From Alloascoidea africana (lineage: Eukaryota; Ascomycota; Alloascoideomycetes; Alloascoideales; Alloascoideaceae): a stretch of DNA of 64,000 bases. The notes beneath the pieces were generated by a model. The model was given only the letters and a program-made list of their open reading frames with translations, was not told the DNA's origin and did not search any database. Within the stretch, counting starts at the first letter, position 1. Every line of letters begins with the position of its first letter. Location of the stretch: contig JAKTTT010000072.1 in NCBI GenBank assembly GCA_030581615.1, forward strand, positions 37,713 to 101,712, given 5' to 3'. Shown piece by piece: positions 19,467 to 30,576 of this stretch. The translations under genes were made by a program, and so were the position numbers.

Positions 19467-21914
19467 CTAAACTCGAGTAATATCAATTGTCGTTTCAACT
19501 TTGACAAAATCGTTACTTGGAGCACCTGTGGTGCCAATGTTCAATATGCCATGAAGCCCATTCAGTTTCTCCGCGTTGTTGTCTTTCAAGTCTCCTAATG
19601 CGTTAAAATCTTTGAACCCCTTTTTCTGAGAATTCGCGCTCTTCGTGTTATGAAATCTCTGCTCGTTGACCATCACTTCAATAAGAGCTTCTCGAGCGTG
19701 GGCCTTAACTCTGTCTTCATCCTCTTTATTACCAGATATTGTGATTTTAATACACCCAATGTAAAGGCCATAGTGCATTTGAGAAAACTTTATATCAGCA
19801 ATGAATTGAACACATGGATCAGTTTCAATCTTTCTTGAAACGGCTTCCAACCGGTCATCACCAGTAAAGGAAAGAAGTAGCATTTGGGCCAGTATCTTTG
19901 CCATGGTATAGCCGAAATAACACATTGATGCCCCAATCAAGGGAGTCACAAACTTGTCAATATTCTCTCTCAAACCAAAGTTTACGAATGGGTATACCAG
20001 CAAAAAGCACGAAAATACAAGCGTGATGACATGTGAAGGGTTGTAAGGGACGATGAAAGGGAAAAGATTCCAAACCTTTTTCATTTTGGGACTAGATTTG
20101 AGTAATGATTCGCCAATTTTCTCAAATCGTGATATACCTTTTGCCGAGACAAGTGTTATCAATAATCCGGTGACGACAAGAATTTCCGGGTATACCCAAT
20201 ACATACCATACTTGCCTGCAGTATGGGAATGGTCATTTTCTGGATTTGTGAGACTATGGGTATGTGTAACGCCATGATGATGGGCACCGTTGACCTCAGC
20301 ATTAAGGCCATCATAGAACAGAAATTCAAACAACTCTTCCACCGTATGGGACATTATATCGCCTCCCATGAAAAGTAGCGAAATGCTTAGGGCAAAATCA
20401 GCCAGCACTTCAATTCTCTCTAGGCCAAATGGATGTCGAAGGCTGCTCTGCCCCCATACCTCAAAGTTCCCTACAACGTCAACAGCAACCAAGATAGTCG
20501 CGCTTATCGCGTCGTAAAAAATCAAATGTGCCAGGCTGGTAATTGCAGATGAGCCTGTATTCGAGGTAAATAGTAACAAAGCCACGAGACAGTGGGCAAT
20601 GCAAAGTCCAAATCTCACTTTCTGTTGGAAAGACATGCTCTTTATGCAATCGTTAAAGTTGGGAACGGGGAGAGATGTAGGAATAGGCAACGGCGCTCTG
20701 ATTTTGGGTTCCTCGAAAAAATTCATTGAAACAGAAGAATGTTTGTACTTGTGACCTTTTCTTTGACTTGTCTTTGGAATCCCAGATAGCGGCGTCGCCG
20801 CCATCGCTTGGTCTGCTCGGATGGTCAATGGTGTAAAATTGAAAGGCGATTCCGGGCCCGGCCCATTGTTGTTGACGTTTACACTTAGAAAGTCGTTAGA
20901 AGGAGATTCAGAGACATCAGGGAGTCGAGGCGCGGGCGATCTGGATCTACTCCTGCTGCCTTTTGGAGCGCCAGGGGCCAGCAGATTCCTTTGGGAATAC
21001 GAAAATGTGCTATTTGCGGAAGGGCTTGGCAGTGGATATAGCCCTGGGGAATCTGGAGGTTGCTGGATATTCAGTCCTCCGTACCAGGAAGACCTTTTCC
21101 CTCGCTTATCGCTGGTATCACTGGTAGAGTTATTCGTGATGGTAATAGTGGTCGGCTGCAGTATTTGTTCCTGGCTGCCTGAGCCTTGGCCTTCGGATTC
21201 TGCCACGACCTCTGTTTCCGATTGCCCATCTCCTTGTCCATCTATGCTAGACTGCTCGTTGATGTTTATTATAGATCGTGGTCGTTGTCGCGTGCTATAC
21301 GGATAGTAGCTTCCCCCTGTCCCTGCCTTGGGGATATGATTTGTACTGCCGCTGCCTGGAGGCGCACCATTAGCCACGCTGTGTGTGGAAAACAGAGTTG
21401 CAGTAGCAGACGAAGGTCTGGGTATCGGAGAGCTCCTGCCATTGTTCATGAGCGATGGATTGGCGGTATTCTTGAAAAAGTCGTGGGCTCTCGAGTACCT
21501 TGCTGGAAGATTTGAATACGGAGAGCTTACCTCTTGGTTTCCATTTCTGGCCCTGGAAGAGCTGTCTGCAGGAGGACTATTCAAAGACGAACTGAAAGTT
21601 CCATTCAGTCTGGCTGATCGCGGCTGCCATTTTCGGGAGTCGCTGCTGCTGCTGCTGTTGGTAGTTTTCAGCAGGGAAAGATTTGAGTTACGGTTATGGT
21701 CAACAAGAGCCTGAAGTCTGCGTTCTCGTATAGACTTTTTGGTTGTGTTCATGTTATCTTGTTTTGGAGCTGTGCGTTCCCGTTCGGGGTCCATTTCCAC
21801 TTTGTGTGCGGCCTGCTCTTGTGCTACCAGGGTCTGAGACGAGTAGGACCCAGAGGAGGCAGAGAGTGTAGCCAGGCTAGGCTCAGACCCGAGGTCCGAG
21901 GGTGTGGACGACAT
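19467..21914 (-). CDS. ZRG17: Zrg17-like zinc transporter subunit (CDF family)
   Basis: Single exon, 815 residues. The first 400 residues are Ser/Pro/Asn-rich and disordered. A CDF-type membrane region begins near 430 (QQKVRFGLCIAHCLVALLLF), including RHPFGLERIEVLADFALSIS, the fungal form of the CDF FGxxRxE box, and a His-rich cytosolic loop (HHHGVTHTH, ENDHSH). A soluble C-terminal domain follows. The usual zinc site does not look intact: HxxxD is not present in the second segment (the histidine is displaced in AHLIFYD), and no equivalent is visible in the fifth. This fits Zrg17, which works as the partner of Msc2 in ER zinc import rather than as the transporting subunit; that assignment is inference from the family. 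Msc2 itself is not in the window. Confidence 0.75.
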   Translation of the reverse strand: MSSTPSDLGSEPSLATLSASSGSYSSQTLVAQEQAAHKVEMDPERERTAPKQDNMNTTKKSIRERRLQALVDHNRNSNLSLLKTTNSSSSSDSRKWQPRSARLNGTFSSSLNSPPADSSSRARNGNQEVSSPYSNLPARYSRAHDFFKNTANPSLMNNGRSSPIPRPSSATATLFSTHSVANGAPPGSGSTNHIPKAGTGGSYYPYSTRQRPRSIININEQSSIDGQGDGQSETEVVAESEGQGSGSQEQILQPTTITITNNSTSDTSDKRGKRSSWYGGLNIQQPPDSPGLYPLPSPSANSTFSYSQRNLLAPGAPKGSRSRSRSPAPRLPDVSESPSNDFLSVNVNNNGPGPESPFNFTPLTIRADQAMAATPLSGIPKTSQRKGHKYKHSSVSMNFFEEPKIRAPLPIPTSLPVPNFNDCIKSMSFQQKVRFGLCIAHCLVALLLFTSNTGSSAITSLAHLIFYDAISATILVAVDVVGNFEVWGQSSLRHPFGLERIEVLADFALSISLLFMGGDIMSHTVEELFEFLFYDGLNAEVNGAHHHGVTHTHSLTNPENDHSHTAGKYGMYWVYPEILVVTGLLITLVSAKGISRFEKIGESLLKSSPKMKKVWNLFPFIVPYNPSHVITLVFSCFLLVYPFVNFGLRENIDKFVTPLIGASMCYFGYTMAKILAQMLLLSFTGDDRLEAVSRKIETDPCVQFIADIKFSQMHYGLYIGCIKITISGNKEDEDRVKAHAREALIEVMVNEQRFHNTKSANSQKKGFKDFNALGDLKDNNAEKLNGLHGILNIGTTGAPSNDFVKVETTIDITRV

Positions 21915-22757
21915 TGTGGGTCTGTCTCGTAGGCGTCCTGTATTAGGTCTTGGGGGAAGGAGAGAGGGAAGGATGAAGGTTTCTGGTTCCTAGACTAGAC
22001 ACGAGCACAGAGCCCAAAACCTCGATCCGCGCCGACGCTCTTCTGTCAGAGCTCTATCCGTGTGCCAGAAACACAGCATCACAATGCGACAACTCCGTTT
22101 GCGAATCGCCAGTAAGTGTAGTAGATAAGTACCGGCTGGGGGGGAAACTGGAGGTTTGCCAGTTATCGAGAGAGCTCTTGGCACGTACACACGCCTACGG
22201 CTGGCCTTTCACAAGCACAGAACAGCACCGGACAAAAAGAAGCAAACCCCAGCAATTAGCCGTTATAGATCCTTCTCATCGAAACGTCAGACGCCGTATT
22301 TCTCCACAATTCGCCGAAGCTATCTCCATTAGCGGACCAGCCGCGGGACCCGACGATGCCTTACCCTGCCAGCCCGTATCAGGAGATTGAACGAAGATTG
22401 ATACTAATGCAAAGGCGGAAATGGCACCATTTGCTACGCACGGAAGGGGCGTATTGGGAAAGGCACTATTGGCCGTTTACCTCTCCGGTGAGCCTCGATT
22501 GTCCGATGATCAGCTAGACCGGCGGGAGTAGCGTTGGCTGGACACGATCCCTGGATTAGGTTTGGCCCTAGGGAGATATACCAGGCAAGACCCATATTGG
22601 TCCACAGGCTCTTACTTGTTCCTGTCATTTTAAAAGCAGCTGATCGCCTGATCCTCGGTGAGCAGTCATAAAGCTAGATGTTTTTCCGGGTCTTCTCTCC
22701 TCTCTCTTTTCCCTTTCTCATCCCGTAGTTTCGTTCGCCTTGTTTCTCGTACAGAAG
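21915..22757. other. Divergent spacer, GC-rich, no supported gene
   Basis: 843 bp between the ZRG17-like gene and the 567-residue protein gene. GC-rich from about 22000 to 22620 relative to its flanks. Overlapping frames of 60-100 codons have no recognisable domain. Confidence 0.45.
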
Positions 22758-24536
22758 ATGCCGGAGGCTGGTGTTGGCTGTGATCTCGAACTAAACCAGA
22801 GCAGAATCGTTGCTTTAGAAAACGAAAACAGTAAAGAAATGCTCGACCATCCAGATACAAACTACGCTGAAAGCGGAGTAGCTCACTCAATAGAGGAGCA
22901 CCAGAAGGGCCCGGAGTCAACCGATAGGTAAGTACTCTTTTGTCTCTAATAGAATATAAAACAAAAAGGAACACCACTAACAGGTTTTGTCGCTGGCAAA
23001 AGCCCCGGATCCGATGTTGAGGGGGAAAAGGAACTATACATCAGAGATTCTTCTGTTTCTCTGCCCACCACTTACGTTTCAGGATTTTTGAACAGGGCCA
23101 AGACGTTTTGGATTGGGAAAAATCAAGACGAGAGCTTGCACACATCTGTAGATGTTGTTGCCGAGTCAAATATTTCAAAGAACCCTCATTTAAATCAGGT
23201 AGAAACTTCTGGTTGGAGGGAAAGGTTTTCGAATTTTGTTCGCGAGCACTTGGCCTCGGAGTTCTCAGACGAAGATACCGATTCTGATAGCATATCTTTG
23301 GTAGATAGCTTGGAGGACATCTCGACCAGCATTGACACCGAATGGTCTGAAGTACAAAAACGAGTGGAAGAAATACAGCAGAAACTCAAAGACAATACGC
23401 GAATATTTTGCAATGATGAACCAGAAATAGAGCTTGAAAAAGATAGGAATGACGGAGCAGAATATGGTGAAGCTCAACTGAATGATCCTGCTTTAGGCTG
23501 GGCATACAAAGCTGCTGCAACTGTAGGATGGGGGCCTTGTCATGATGAGTTCAAATCAGAAAATATTATCCAGCCGCAAGAAGAAACAATAAAAGTGGAA
23601 ACTGAACCAGTGGTTGAGGAGTTCTCTACTAAAATCTCCAGTGATCCAGATCAATCAGAACCAGTACCAGCACCAGTTACCGAAACAGTTACCGAAACAG
23701 CGCCAATCGAGGTGGAAACTCGCACAGCTATTGAAAATTCCTCTACTGCAGTTTCTGGAGATTCAGATCAACCAGTATTGGTGACAGAAACAGAGCCAAC
23801 GGAGATGGAAGTTGTTTCCACACCACTTTGTGATGAAAAACCAGCTGAAGAGCCATCTCCAGACAGTAGCGCCGAGGAATATGGACCAGGTGAAACCCTC
23901 GGATTGAATACGACAGAGTCCCCGTTATCAAAGTTCCCAGAAATCGAGTCGCCCGTCACTGAACACTCTTTAAGCAATATATCTATAGGAGAGAACCCAC
24001 TAATATCAAGTGAAACCACAGGGCGAACTTCAACTAGGAGCACTGGAAGCAAGGTATCTATCCAAAACAGCGAGGCAAACTCTGCACCCTCTATGAAAGT
24101 AACAGACAGTCCCTCTTCTCTTTCCAAAGATCCCGAGCTTAGATCTGTGGAGGAACTCCAAGATCAGCCCTGTGAAAGCCCCAACCATGGACTAGGAACC
24201 GTGTCTTTAGCAAAAGCTGCGATTGAAAACGACTATGTCAAACCTGTTCTCGTATCAGGGATTGCCAGGCGAACTCCAGAACCAAAGACAGAGCATGAGC
24301 GTGAAGAATTAGCCCCGGCGCCTAGTTCACACACACACTCCCTATCCCGAACACTCAGTACCAAAAAAAGTTCCCATTCGCCTTTTTTCAAACGAAGAAG
24401 TAGCAAGCTTGATTTAGAAGTAGTAGATGAGAAGAAAACAAGCCCCAAGATACGTCGAGTACTGTCCATCCTTAAAAAAAAAAGCCATCACGGTGAACAC
24501 GAGAGCTTACACAAGCCTGGCAAGCTCTTTGCCTAA
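22758..24536 (+). CDS. Acidic Ser/Glu-rich protein of unknown function
   Basis: Two exons, 22758-22927 and 23003-24536, around a 75-nt intron (GTAAGT donor, CACTAAC branch at about 22975, AAAAG acceptor), giving 567 residues. The nearer CAG directly after the branch point would break frame; the AAAAG 25 nt downstream keeps it, giving SPGSDVEGEKELYIRDSS then LPTTYVSGFLNRAKTFWIGK. The middle is rich in Glu, Ser, Thr and Pro with VTETVTETAPIEVET-type repeats. Possible coiled coil WSEVQKRVEEIQQKLKDN. The last 60 residues turn strongly basic (FFKRRSSKLDLEV, KIRRVLSILKKKSHH). No domain recognised. It may be a lineage-specific regulator or scaffold; function is not assigned. Confidence 0.7.
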
Positions 24537-24840
24537 GTTGATTTCTGTCGCTGCTTACAATGAAATGGAGCCATTTTACGATAGAATTCAAATTGTATAG
24601 TAGCATAGGTATAGTTTATATGGTATAGGGTAATTGAACGGCATTGCGAGCGATCCGAGCACTTTTTCTTCTCTCTGGTGCTGGTCATCCAAGCTGCCCC
24701 TGGAGTTTTCAGCACTTTTGGCCTTGGCGGCTGCAACAAGCCGGAGGTGGGGGCGGGTAACCGCACCCGGGGCTAAGGCCACGCCCTCATGCTCTCAGTA
24801 CTGCCCATCCCAATCCACTCTCCCCGTTCACAGGACACAA
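24537..24840. other. Spacer upstream of myosin-I gene
   Basis: 304 bp with an AT-rich first half and a GC-rich second half (about 24690-24780). Promoter of the downstream gene; no gene seen. Confidence 0.4.
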
Positions 24841-27800
24841 ATGGTGATAACAAAGCGTGCGGGCCGCAAGGGCCAGGAGAAAAAGCAACAGCCTGCAAAG
24901 AGACACCAGGTCAAGAAGGCAGCCTTTGACACTTCGAAGAAAAAAGAAGTAGGGGTAACAGATCTAACCCTTCTCAGTAAAGTTTCGGATGAAGCGATCA
25001 ATGATAACCTGAAAAAGAGATTTGATAACCGCACCATCTACGTATGTTCTAGAGTTGGCAATGCCATAGGCTTGATTTCATGGGTTATTGTTTTTGATTC
25101 CATTCTAACCGAGAGTTGCTAGACCTATATTGGCCATGTGGTATGTGTTGGATGATAATGGGGCTAAATGTCAATTTGACTCCCTCCCCCCTCTCTTTCT
25201 CGTCTAACCTCAGGAATCCAGCTCATTTCAGTGAATCCGTTTAGAGATCTAGGAATTTACACGGATGAAGTACTTCAGACATACAAGGGGAAAAATCGAC
25301 TGGAAGTAGGTAACCGTTTATCCGCTATTTGGCATTTCAGTGAACTGACCCTCAATTTCACTAAAGGTACCGCCACATGTATTTGCCATCGCAGAGTCAA
25401 TGTATTACAACATGAAGGCATATAACGAGAGCCAATGCGTTATTATTAGGTGAGCCTTTTTTTTGTGAATTCCAAAATGGTCTCAAATATGCTTTGTTGC
25501 TGACGTTCACTTTTACATTTACACTAGTGGAGAATCAGGTGCGGGCAAGACTGAGGCCGCAAAGAGAATAATGCAGTATATTGCCTCTGTGTCTGGCGAG
25601 AGCTCCTCGGATATCCAAAAAATCAAAGATATGGTCTTGGCCACTAATCCCTTGCTTGAATCTTTTGGTTGTTCTAAGACCCTTAGAAATGACAATTCTT
25701 CCAGACACGGAAAGTATTTGGAAATTCAATTTAACCAACAGTTTGAACCTGTCGGTGCCACAATCACAAACTATCTTCTTGAAAAAGCCAGAGTTGTGGG
25801 CCAGATTACAAACGAGAGAAATTTCCACATTTTTTACCAGTTTACCAAGGGTGCTTCTGCACAATATAAAGAGCAGTTTGGCGTCCAAGGACCAGAGTCT
25901 TATGTTTACACGTCTGGTAGTAAATGTACATCTGTTGGCAGCATTGACGATGTAGCCGATTATCAAGCGACTTTGAAGGCTATGCAAGTCATTGGTCTTA
26001 CTCAGCTTGAGCAGGATCAAATTTTTAGATTGTTGACTGCAATTCTCTGGATTGGCAATATATCGTTTGTCGAGAATGACGAGGGAAATGCTCAAATTGC
26101 CGATCAGTCCGTTCCACAATTTGTGGCATATTTATTGGAAGTGGATCCTCTAATGGTGGAAAAAGCCATCACGGAACGAATCATGGAGACGTCTCGAGGC
26201 GGAAGACGAGGATCTGTTTATCACGTTCCTTTGAATATTACGCAGGCCTCGTCCGTCAGAGATGCTCTTGCAAAGGGAATATACAACAACCTCTTTGATT
26301 GGATCGTTTCACGTGTAAACCAATCCCTACAAGCAGTCGGTGGTGTCTCCAAGTCAATTGGAATTTTGGATATCTATGGGTTTGAGATTTTTGAAAACAA
26401 CAGTTTTGAACAGATTTGTATCAACTATGTGAACGAGAAATTGCAACAAATTTTTATCCAGCTCACTTTAAAAGCAGAACAAGAGGAGTACGTTCGAGAA
26501 CAGATTAAATGGACTCCCATCAATTACTTTAACAACAAAATTGTGTGCGACCTCATTGAAGGTAAACGACCTCCTGGTATCTTTGCCACACTCAACGATG
26601 CCTGTGCCACTGCACATGCTGACCCAGCTGCTGCTGATCAAACTTTTGCATCAAGGTTGAGCATGATGTCTAGCAACCCCCATTTCGACCACCGACAGAG
26701 CAAGTTTTTAATCAAGCACTACGCAGGTGATGTTATGTATGATATCCGGGGTATGACTGACAAAAACAAGGATCAGATGTTGAAGGACCTTAAGGAGTTA
26801 ATCTCTCAATCCTCAAACTCATTTTTGGCAACGATATTCCCAGAGACTGTTGATAAAGACTCTAGACGCCGTCCTCCAACTGCAAGTGACAAAATAAAGC
26901 AGTCTGCCAACGAGCTTGTTGAAACTCTGTCAAGATCGCAGCCTTCTTACATACGAACAATCAAACCAAATCAAAACAGATCACCGTCAGAGTATGATGT
27001 CAAGGCTGTTTTACACCAAGTCAAATACCTTGGTCTACAGGAAAATGTTAGGATCCGCCGTGCTGGGTTTGCGTATCGTCAAACGTATGAAAAGTTTATT
27101 GAAAGGTTTTACTTACTCTCTCCAAAGACAGGTTACGCTGGAGATTACATCTGGAATGGCGATGCAAGATCAGGATGCATCCAGGTTTTGAAAGACACTT
27201 TAATTCCAAAAGAGGAATACCAAATGGGAACAACAAAGATTTTCATCAAGACCCCAGAAACGTTGTTCGCGCTGGAGGGTATGCGTGACAAGTACTGGCA
27301 TAACATGGCGGCAAGAATTCAAAGGGCTTGGAGAAGATATGTTAAGAGAAGAAATGATGCAGCGATAAAGATGCAAAGGGCCTGGAGAAACGTTAAGGGA
27401 TCAGCCAAATACGTTGAGATACGAGATGATGGACACAAACTTTTGGCCTCAAGGAAACAAAGAAGAACTATGAGTATTCTGGGCAGCAGAAAGTATTGGG
27501 GAGATTATCTTGCTTGTAATGATACAAGTGGTATTGGCCATTTTGTGAAAAAGACTGTTGGAATATCCGAAAAAGTTGAGTTTTCTTGTAGAGGTGAATT
27601 ACTCCATGCAAAGTTTGGAAGATCGAGTCAGAGGCTACCTCGAATTTTTATACTGACAGCTACCAAATTCTATTTGATTGCTGAGGCTGTTATAAACAAT
27701 CAAGTATCGTATACTTCAGAGTTTACGATCGGCGTATCGTCTATTGGATACCTTGGATTATCCAACCTTCAAGACGATTGGATTGCGATATCTCTAAGGG

Positions 27801-28822
27801 GCGTCCCCCAGCCGGATCTTTTCATAACTTGTGTTTTCAAGACGGAGCTCGCAACAAGAATTTCAAAGTTCATGCCGGGGCTAGACGTAAAGATCGGTCC
27901 CACTGTGCAGTATCAAAAGAAGCCAGGAAAGTTCCATACTGTGAAATTTCAGGAAAATCCATCTGCACCTCGTAATGGAGACATTTACAAAAGCGGGACA
28001 GTGCAAGTGGCGACGGGTAATCCAGCATCATCTTCCTCGCGAAAACCTCCAAAGAAGAAAGGCGGTTTGGATAATTACGTTTACCCTATAAGAAAGAATC
28101 CACAGCAGGTGTCCAACTATAACTTGCCTTCAAGACCCACTGCTAGGCAGAACAATTTTAGTTCCCAATCTACATCGCAATATGAGCCAGCTGTGGAACA
28201 GACTTTAGCTCAGCGGCTTCCAATTCAGTCTCAGATACAGCCTCAACCACAAACGCAATCATCATATCGTCCATCAAATGCTGGCACATCATCATATAGT
28301 ACTCAACAAAGTACAACATCGCAGCGCAAGAGCATGCCTCCTCCGCCACCTCCGCCTGTTGCAGCAGCTCCACCCACGGATCCGACCTATAAAGTTTTGT
28401 ATGATTACCAAGGATCTAGTGCAGGTGAACTGTCAATTACAAAGGACGAAATTATATATGTCATTTCTAAAGAAGCGAACGGATGGTGTTTAGGAAAAAG
28501 ACTTGATGGAAGCCAAGAAGGCTGGACTCCCTCTGCATACCTGGTAGAATTTCACCAGCCACCTCCTGCACCTTCGGCGAGGCCTAAGAAGAGAGCTCCT
28601 CCTGCCCCACCGGTGAAAAAGAAGACGGTCTCTTCTCAATCATCCTCTCAAAACGGATCAGGAATTTCCAGCACACCAAACTCTAGCATTAATTTGGCCG
28701 GTGGGCTTGCGGAGGCATTGAAGAAGAAACAGCAGAGTGATGCCAGTTTAGCGGGAGGACTGGCCGAAGCATTGAGAGCAAGAGCAGGAAGAAGGAATAC
28801 AGATGATGACGATGATTGGTAG
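24841..28822 (+). CDS. MYO5: Type I myosin (Myo3/Myo5)
   Basis: Five exons: 24841-25041, 25123-25140, 25222-25305, 25367-25449 and 25528-28822, 1226 residues. Exon 2 is an 18-nt microexon encoding TYIGHV, needed to match the conserved motor stretch between NRTIY and [14 protein letters not shown]. Introns have GTATGT, GTATGT, GTAGGT and GTGAGC donors. Motor: P-loop [13 protein letters not shown] (about 130-141), switch II region [18 protein letters not shown]. The TEDS-rule serine (Ser358 in RRGSVYHVP) is sixteen residues before DALAK, so PAK-kinase activation is probably conserved. Then IQ motifs, a lipid-binding TH1 tail, proline-rich [11 protein letters not shown], an SH3 domain at about 1079-1138 ([16 protein letters not shown]), and the acidic DDDDDW end that recruits Arp2/3. 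Known role: actin assembly at endocytic sites. MYO3 versus MYO5 is not distinguishable where only one copy exists. Confidence 0.97.
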
Positions 28823-29144
28823 ATTGTGTGTGTAGTGTGTAGATTTGGAGTTTTTCTAAAATTTGTGCTTTTTTGCGTGCTCTCTTTGTTTGTTTTTGAT
28901 TTTTTAAATCAGATATCAGGAGATAAGCTCGTAATCTGCTACGTAGATAAAGCAAATAAAATTTGAATAAATAATAGCCATTGATTTTTGTGTGAGTTTT
29001 GAAAGTTATTTAACTTTTGGATGGAGTGTGTTGATTTTCATTTTGATTATCGTTGCCATGGCAACACCAGAGGTACAAAACACGATGATGGGCAAAATCA
29101 ATTGTTGTAACCATCATCATCACTATACACACTCAAAAAGCACA
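28823..29144. other. Spacer between myosin-I and SPC24
   Basis: 322 bp. Contains the myosin 3' end and SPC24 promoter, with T-rich and CATCAT-repeat stretches. The frame starting at 28992 runs in phase into SPC24 exon 1 but its leading part has no similarity to Spc24. Confidence 0.4.
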
Positions 29145-29849
29145 ATGTTAGAAGAGGATCCTGCTGTTTTGTTACGTTCAACTATTGAGAATTTCCAGAT
29201 TTCTGCAGATTTGCAGACTTTGAATAGGATTCAAGAGAGTCTTTCTCAACTTGAAAACAAAAGGACGAGAAAGTTGGATGAATCTCGGGATATTCTGAAA
29301 AGTAAGATATCATACTGCTTCAACCGTCTGTCAAAACACATCACTGACGAGTGGGGGTTCTAGATCTATCGAGGCAATTGGAACTTGCAAAAGCGTCATC
29401 GGATGCGTCTGCAAATTCACCTTCGGTGCGCGAGCGGGCCAAAGTGCTTTCGACACTGGACAAGCAAAAATTTCGAGCTGCTAAGATGTTAACAGAACTG
29501 GAGACTTCAAATAGCATGAGTCAGAATACACTTGCCGAGTTGCAAGACAAATTGGAAAAGTTGGATTTGGAGGAGACTATGGATACAGCAGCATCGCCTG
29601 ATGTTACTGATTCTGCATTGTGAGTTCACCGTTTGTTGGATGCTAATTGTAGCTTTTGACTAACCGATTGGGTATGTTAGACTCAAACTAAAGTTATATC
29701 GAAATCTGGGGATCAGTTTTGAAGATGAAGATAGTGAAAGTCCTAAAATATTGATTCAGTCAGCAGACAGAGAGGGAGTAAATTCACTACAACTGGATAA
29801 CAAGTATAGCCATTATTTTATTTCAAACTACATCTGGGACAGGATATAA
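29145..29849 (+). CDS. SPC24: Spc24, Ndc80 kinetochore complex subunit
   Basis: Three exons: 29145-29301, 29364-29619 and 29681-29849, 193 residues. Intron 1 has GTAAGA donor and CTAG acceptor; intron 2 GTGAGT donor, GACTAAC branch, TTAG acceptor. The start MLEEDPAVLLRSTIENFQI fits the family's short N terminus; a long coiled coil follows (to about residue 130). The globular end made by exon 3 has the family hallmark LKLYRNLGISFEDEDSE and KYSHYFISNYIWDRI. Known role: with Spc25 it anchors the Ndc80 complex to the Mis12/MIND complex and CENP-T receptors. Small size and poor coiled-coil conservation are usual for the family; the C-terminal globule makes the call. Confidence 0.85.
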
Positions 29850-30077
29850 CGTGTATTACGATTTCTGACCTTGATGGTTGTCTTTCTGTCTTTCCTTTTC
29901 CTTTTCCTTTTCTATTTTTTTTTGTTTGGCTGGTTCAATGTAGTTTAGAAAGAATGAAAAACATGGTATGGTTTTAAAATAACGTTACTATATACAGACA
30001 AGTTGTAAAAACCACAAAAGAATATACATGTCCAAAACGACACCATAGTTTGCACATTTTTTTGTTCATGTGCTGTT

Positions 30078-30576
30078 TTAAAACCCCTTGGGATTGGTCC
30101 TGATGGTAAGTTTTGTCCATTTGGGTACCTCTGGATAGAAAGTTAGTAAAAAATATGGAGAACAACCGTTTCAAAAAAATGCATACTATGTGCGCTCTTT
30201 CTGTAACTCCTCGAGGTCCTACTGAAAACGGTATACTTGTCTCTAGGCAGCATTTCCGATTCCTTTGGGATCTCAGCTTTTGCCCGTTCTATTGATTTAC
30301 AAGTATAACCCATTCGTTCCAGTCCTTCGCTTAAAACCTCAATAACATTGTCCACGTTCTTTAGTCGTTTCCTTTGGCCTGCCTTTTGTGTTCTTGATAA
30401 TCTCCAAGGTGTTTTCCTGTGAAAATTGAAAGAGTTGGTTAGCGGTCGTCGTTGGCCAAAAGCTCCAAAAGATCTTGGGTTTCATTACACGTTCAAAGAT
30501 TAAAAATCATTATTGTGTCAACTTACCATAGCAAACCTCCAAGTGCAACTAACGAAGGTCGAAAAGGTCCGGACAT
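30078..30576 (-). CDS. MRPL31: Mitochondrial large-subunit ribosomal protein L31 (mL60)
   Basis: Three exons on the minus strand: 30576-30527, 30416-30187 and 30130-30078, 110 residues. Intron 1 is 110 nt (GTAAGT ... TTTTCACAG), intron 2 is 56 nt (GTATGC, TACTAAC branch, CCAG). Product starts MSGPFRPSLVALGGLLW, continues KTPWRLSRTQKAGQRKRLK, has DKYTVFSRTSRSYRKSAH and ends KVPKWTKLTIRTNPKGF, all matching the fungal MRPL31 family. Protein of the mitochondrial 54S ribosome. Only splicing brings these pieces into one frame, which supports all four junctions. Convergent with SPC24 (228 bp between stops). Confidence 0.92.

Noticed and set aside
22973-22982. CTAACAG as the acceptor of the intron in the 567-residue protein gene
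   Set aside because: It lies directly on the branch point, breaks frame and leads to a quick stop; the AAAAG about 25 nt downstream keeps frame.
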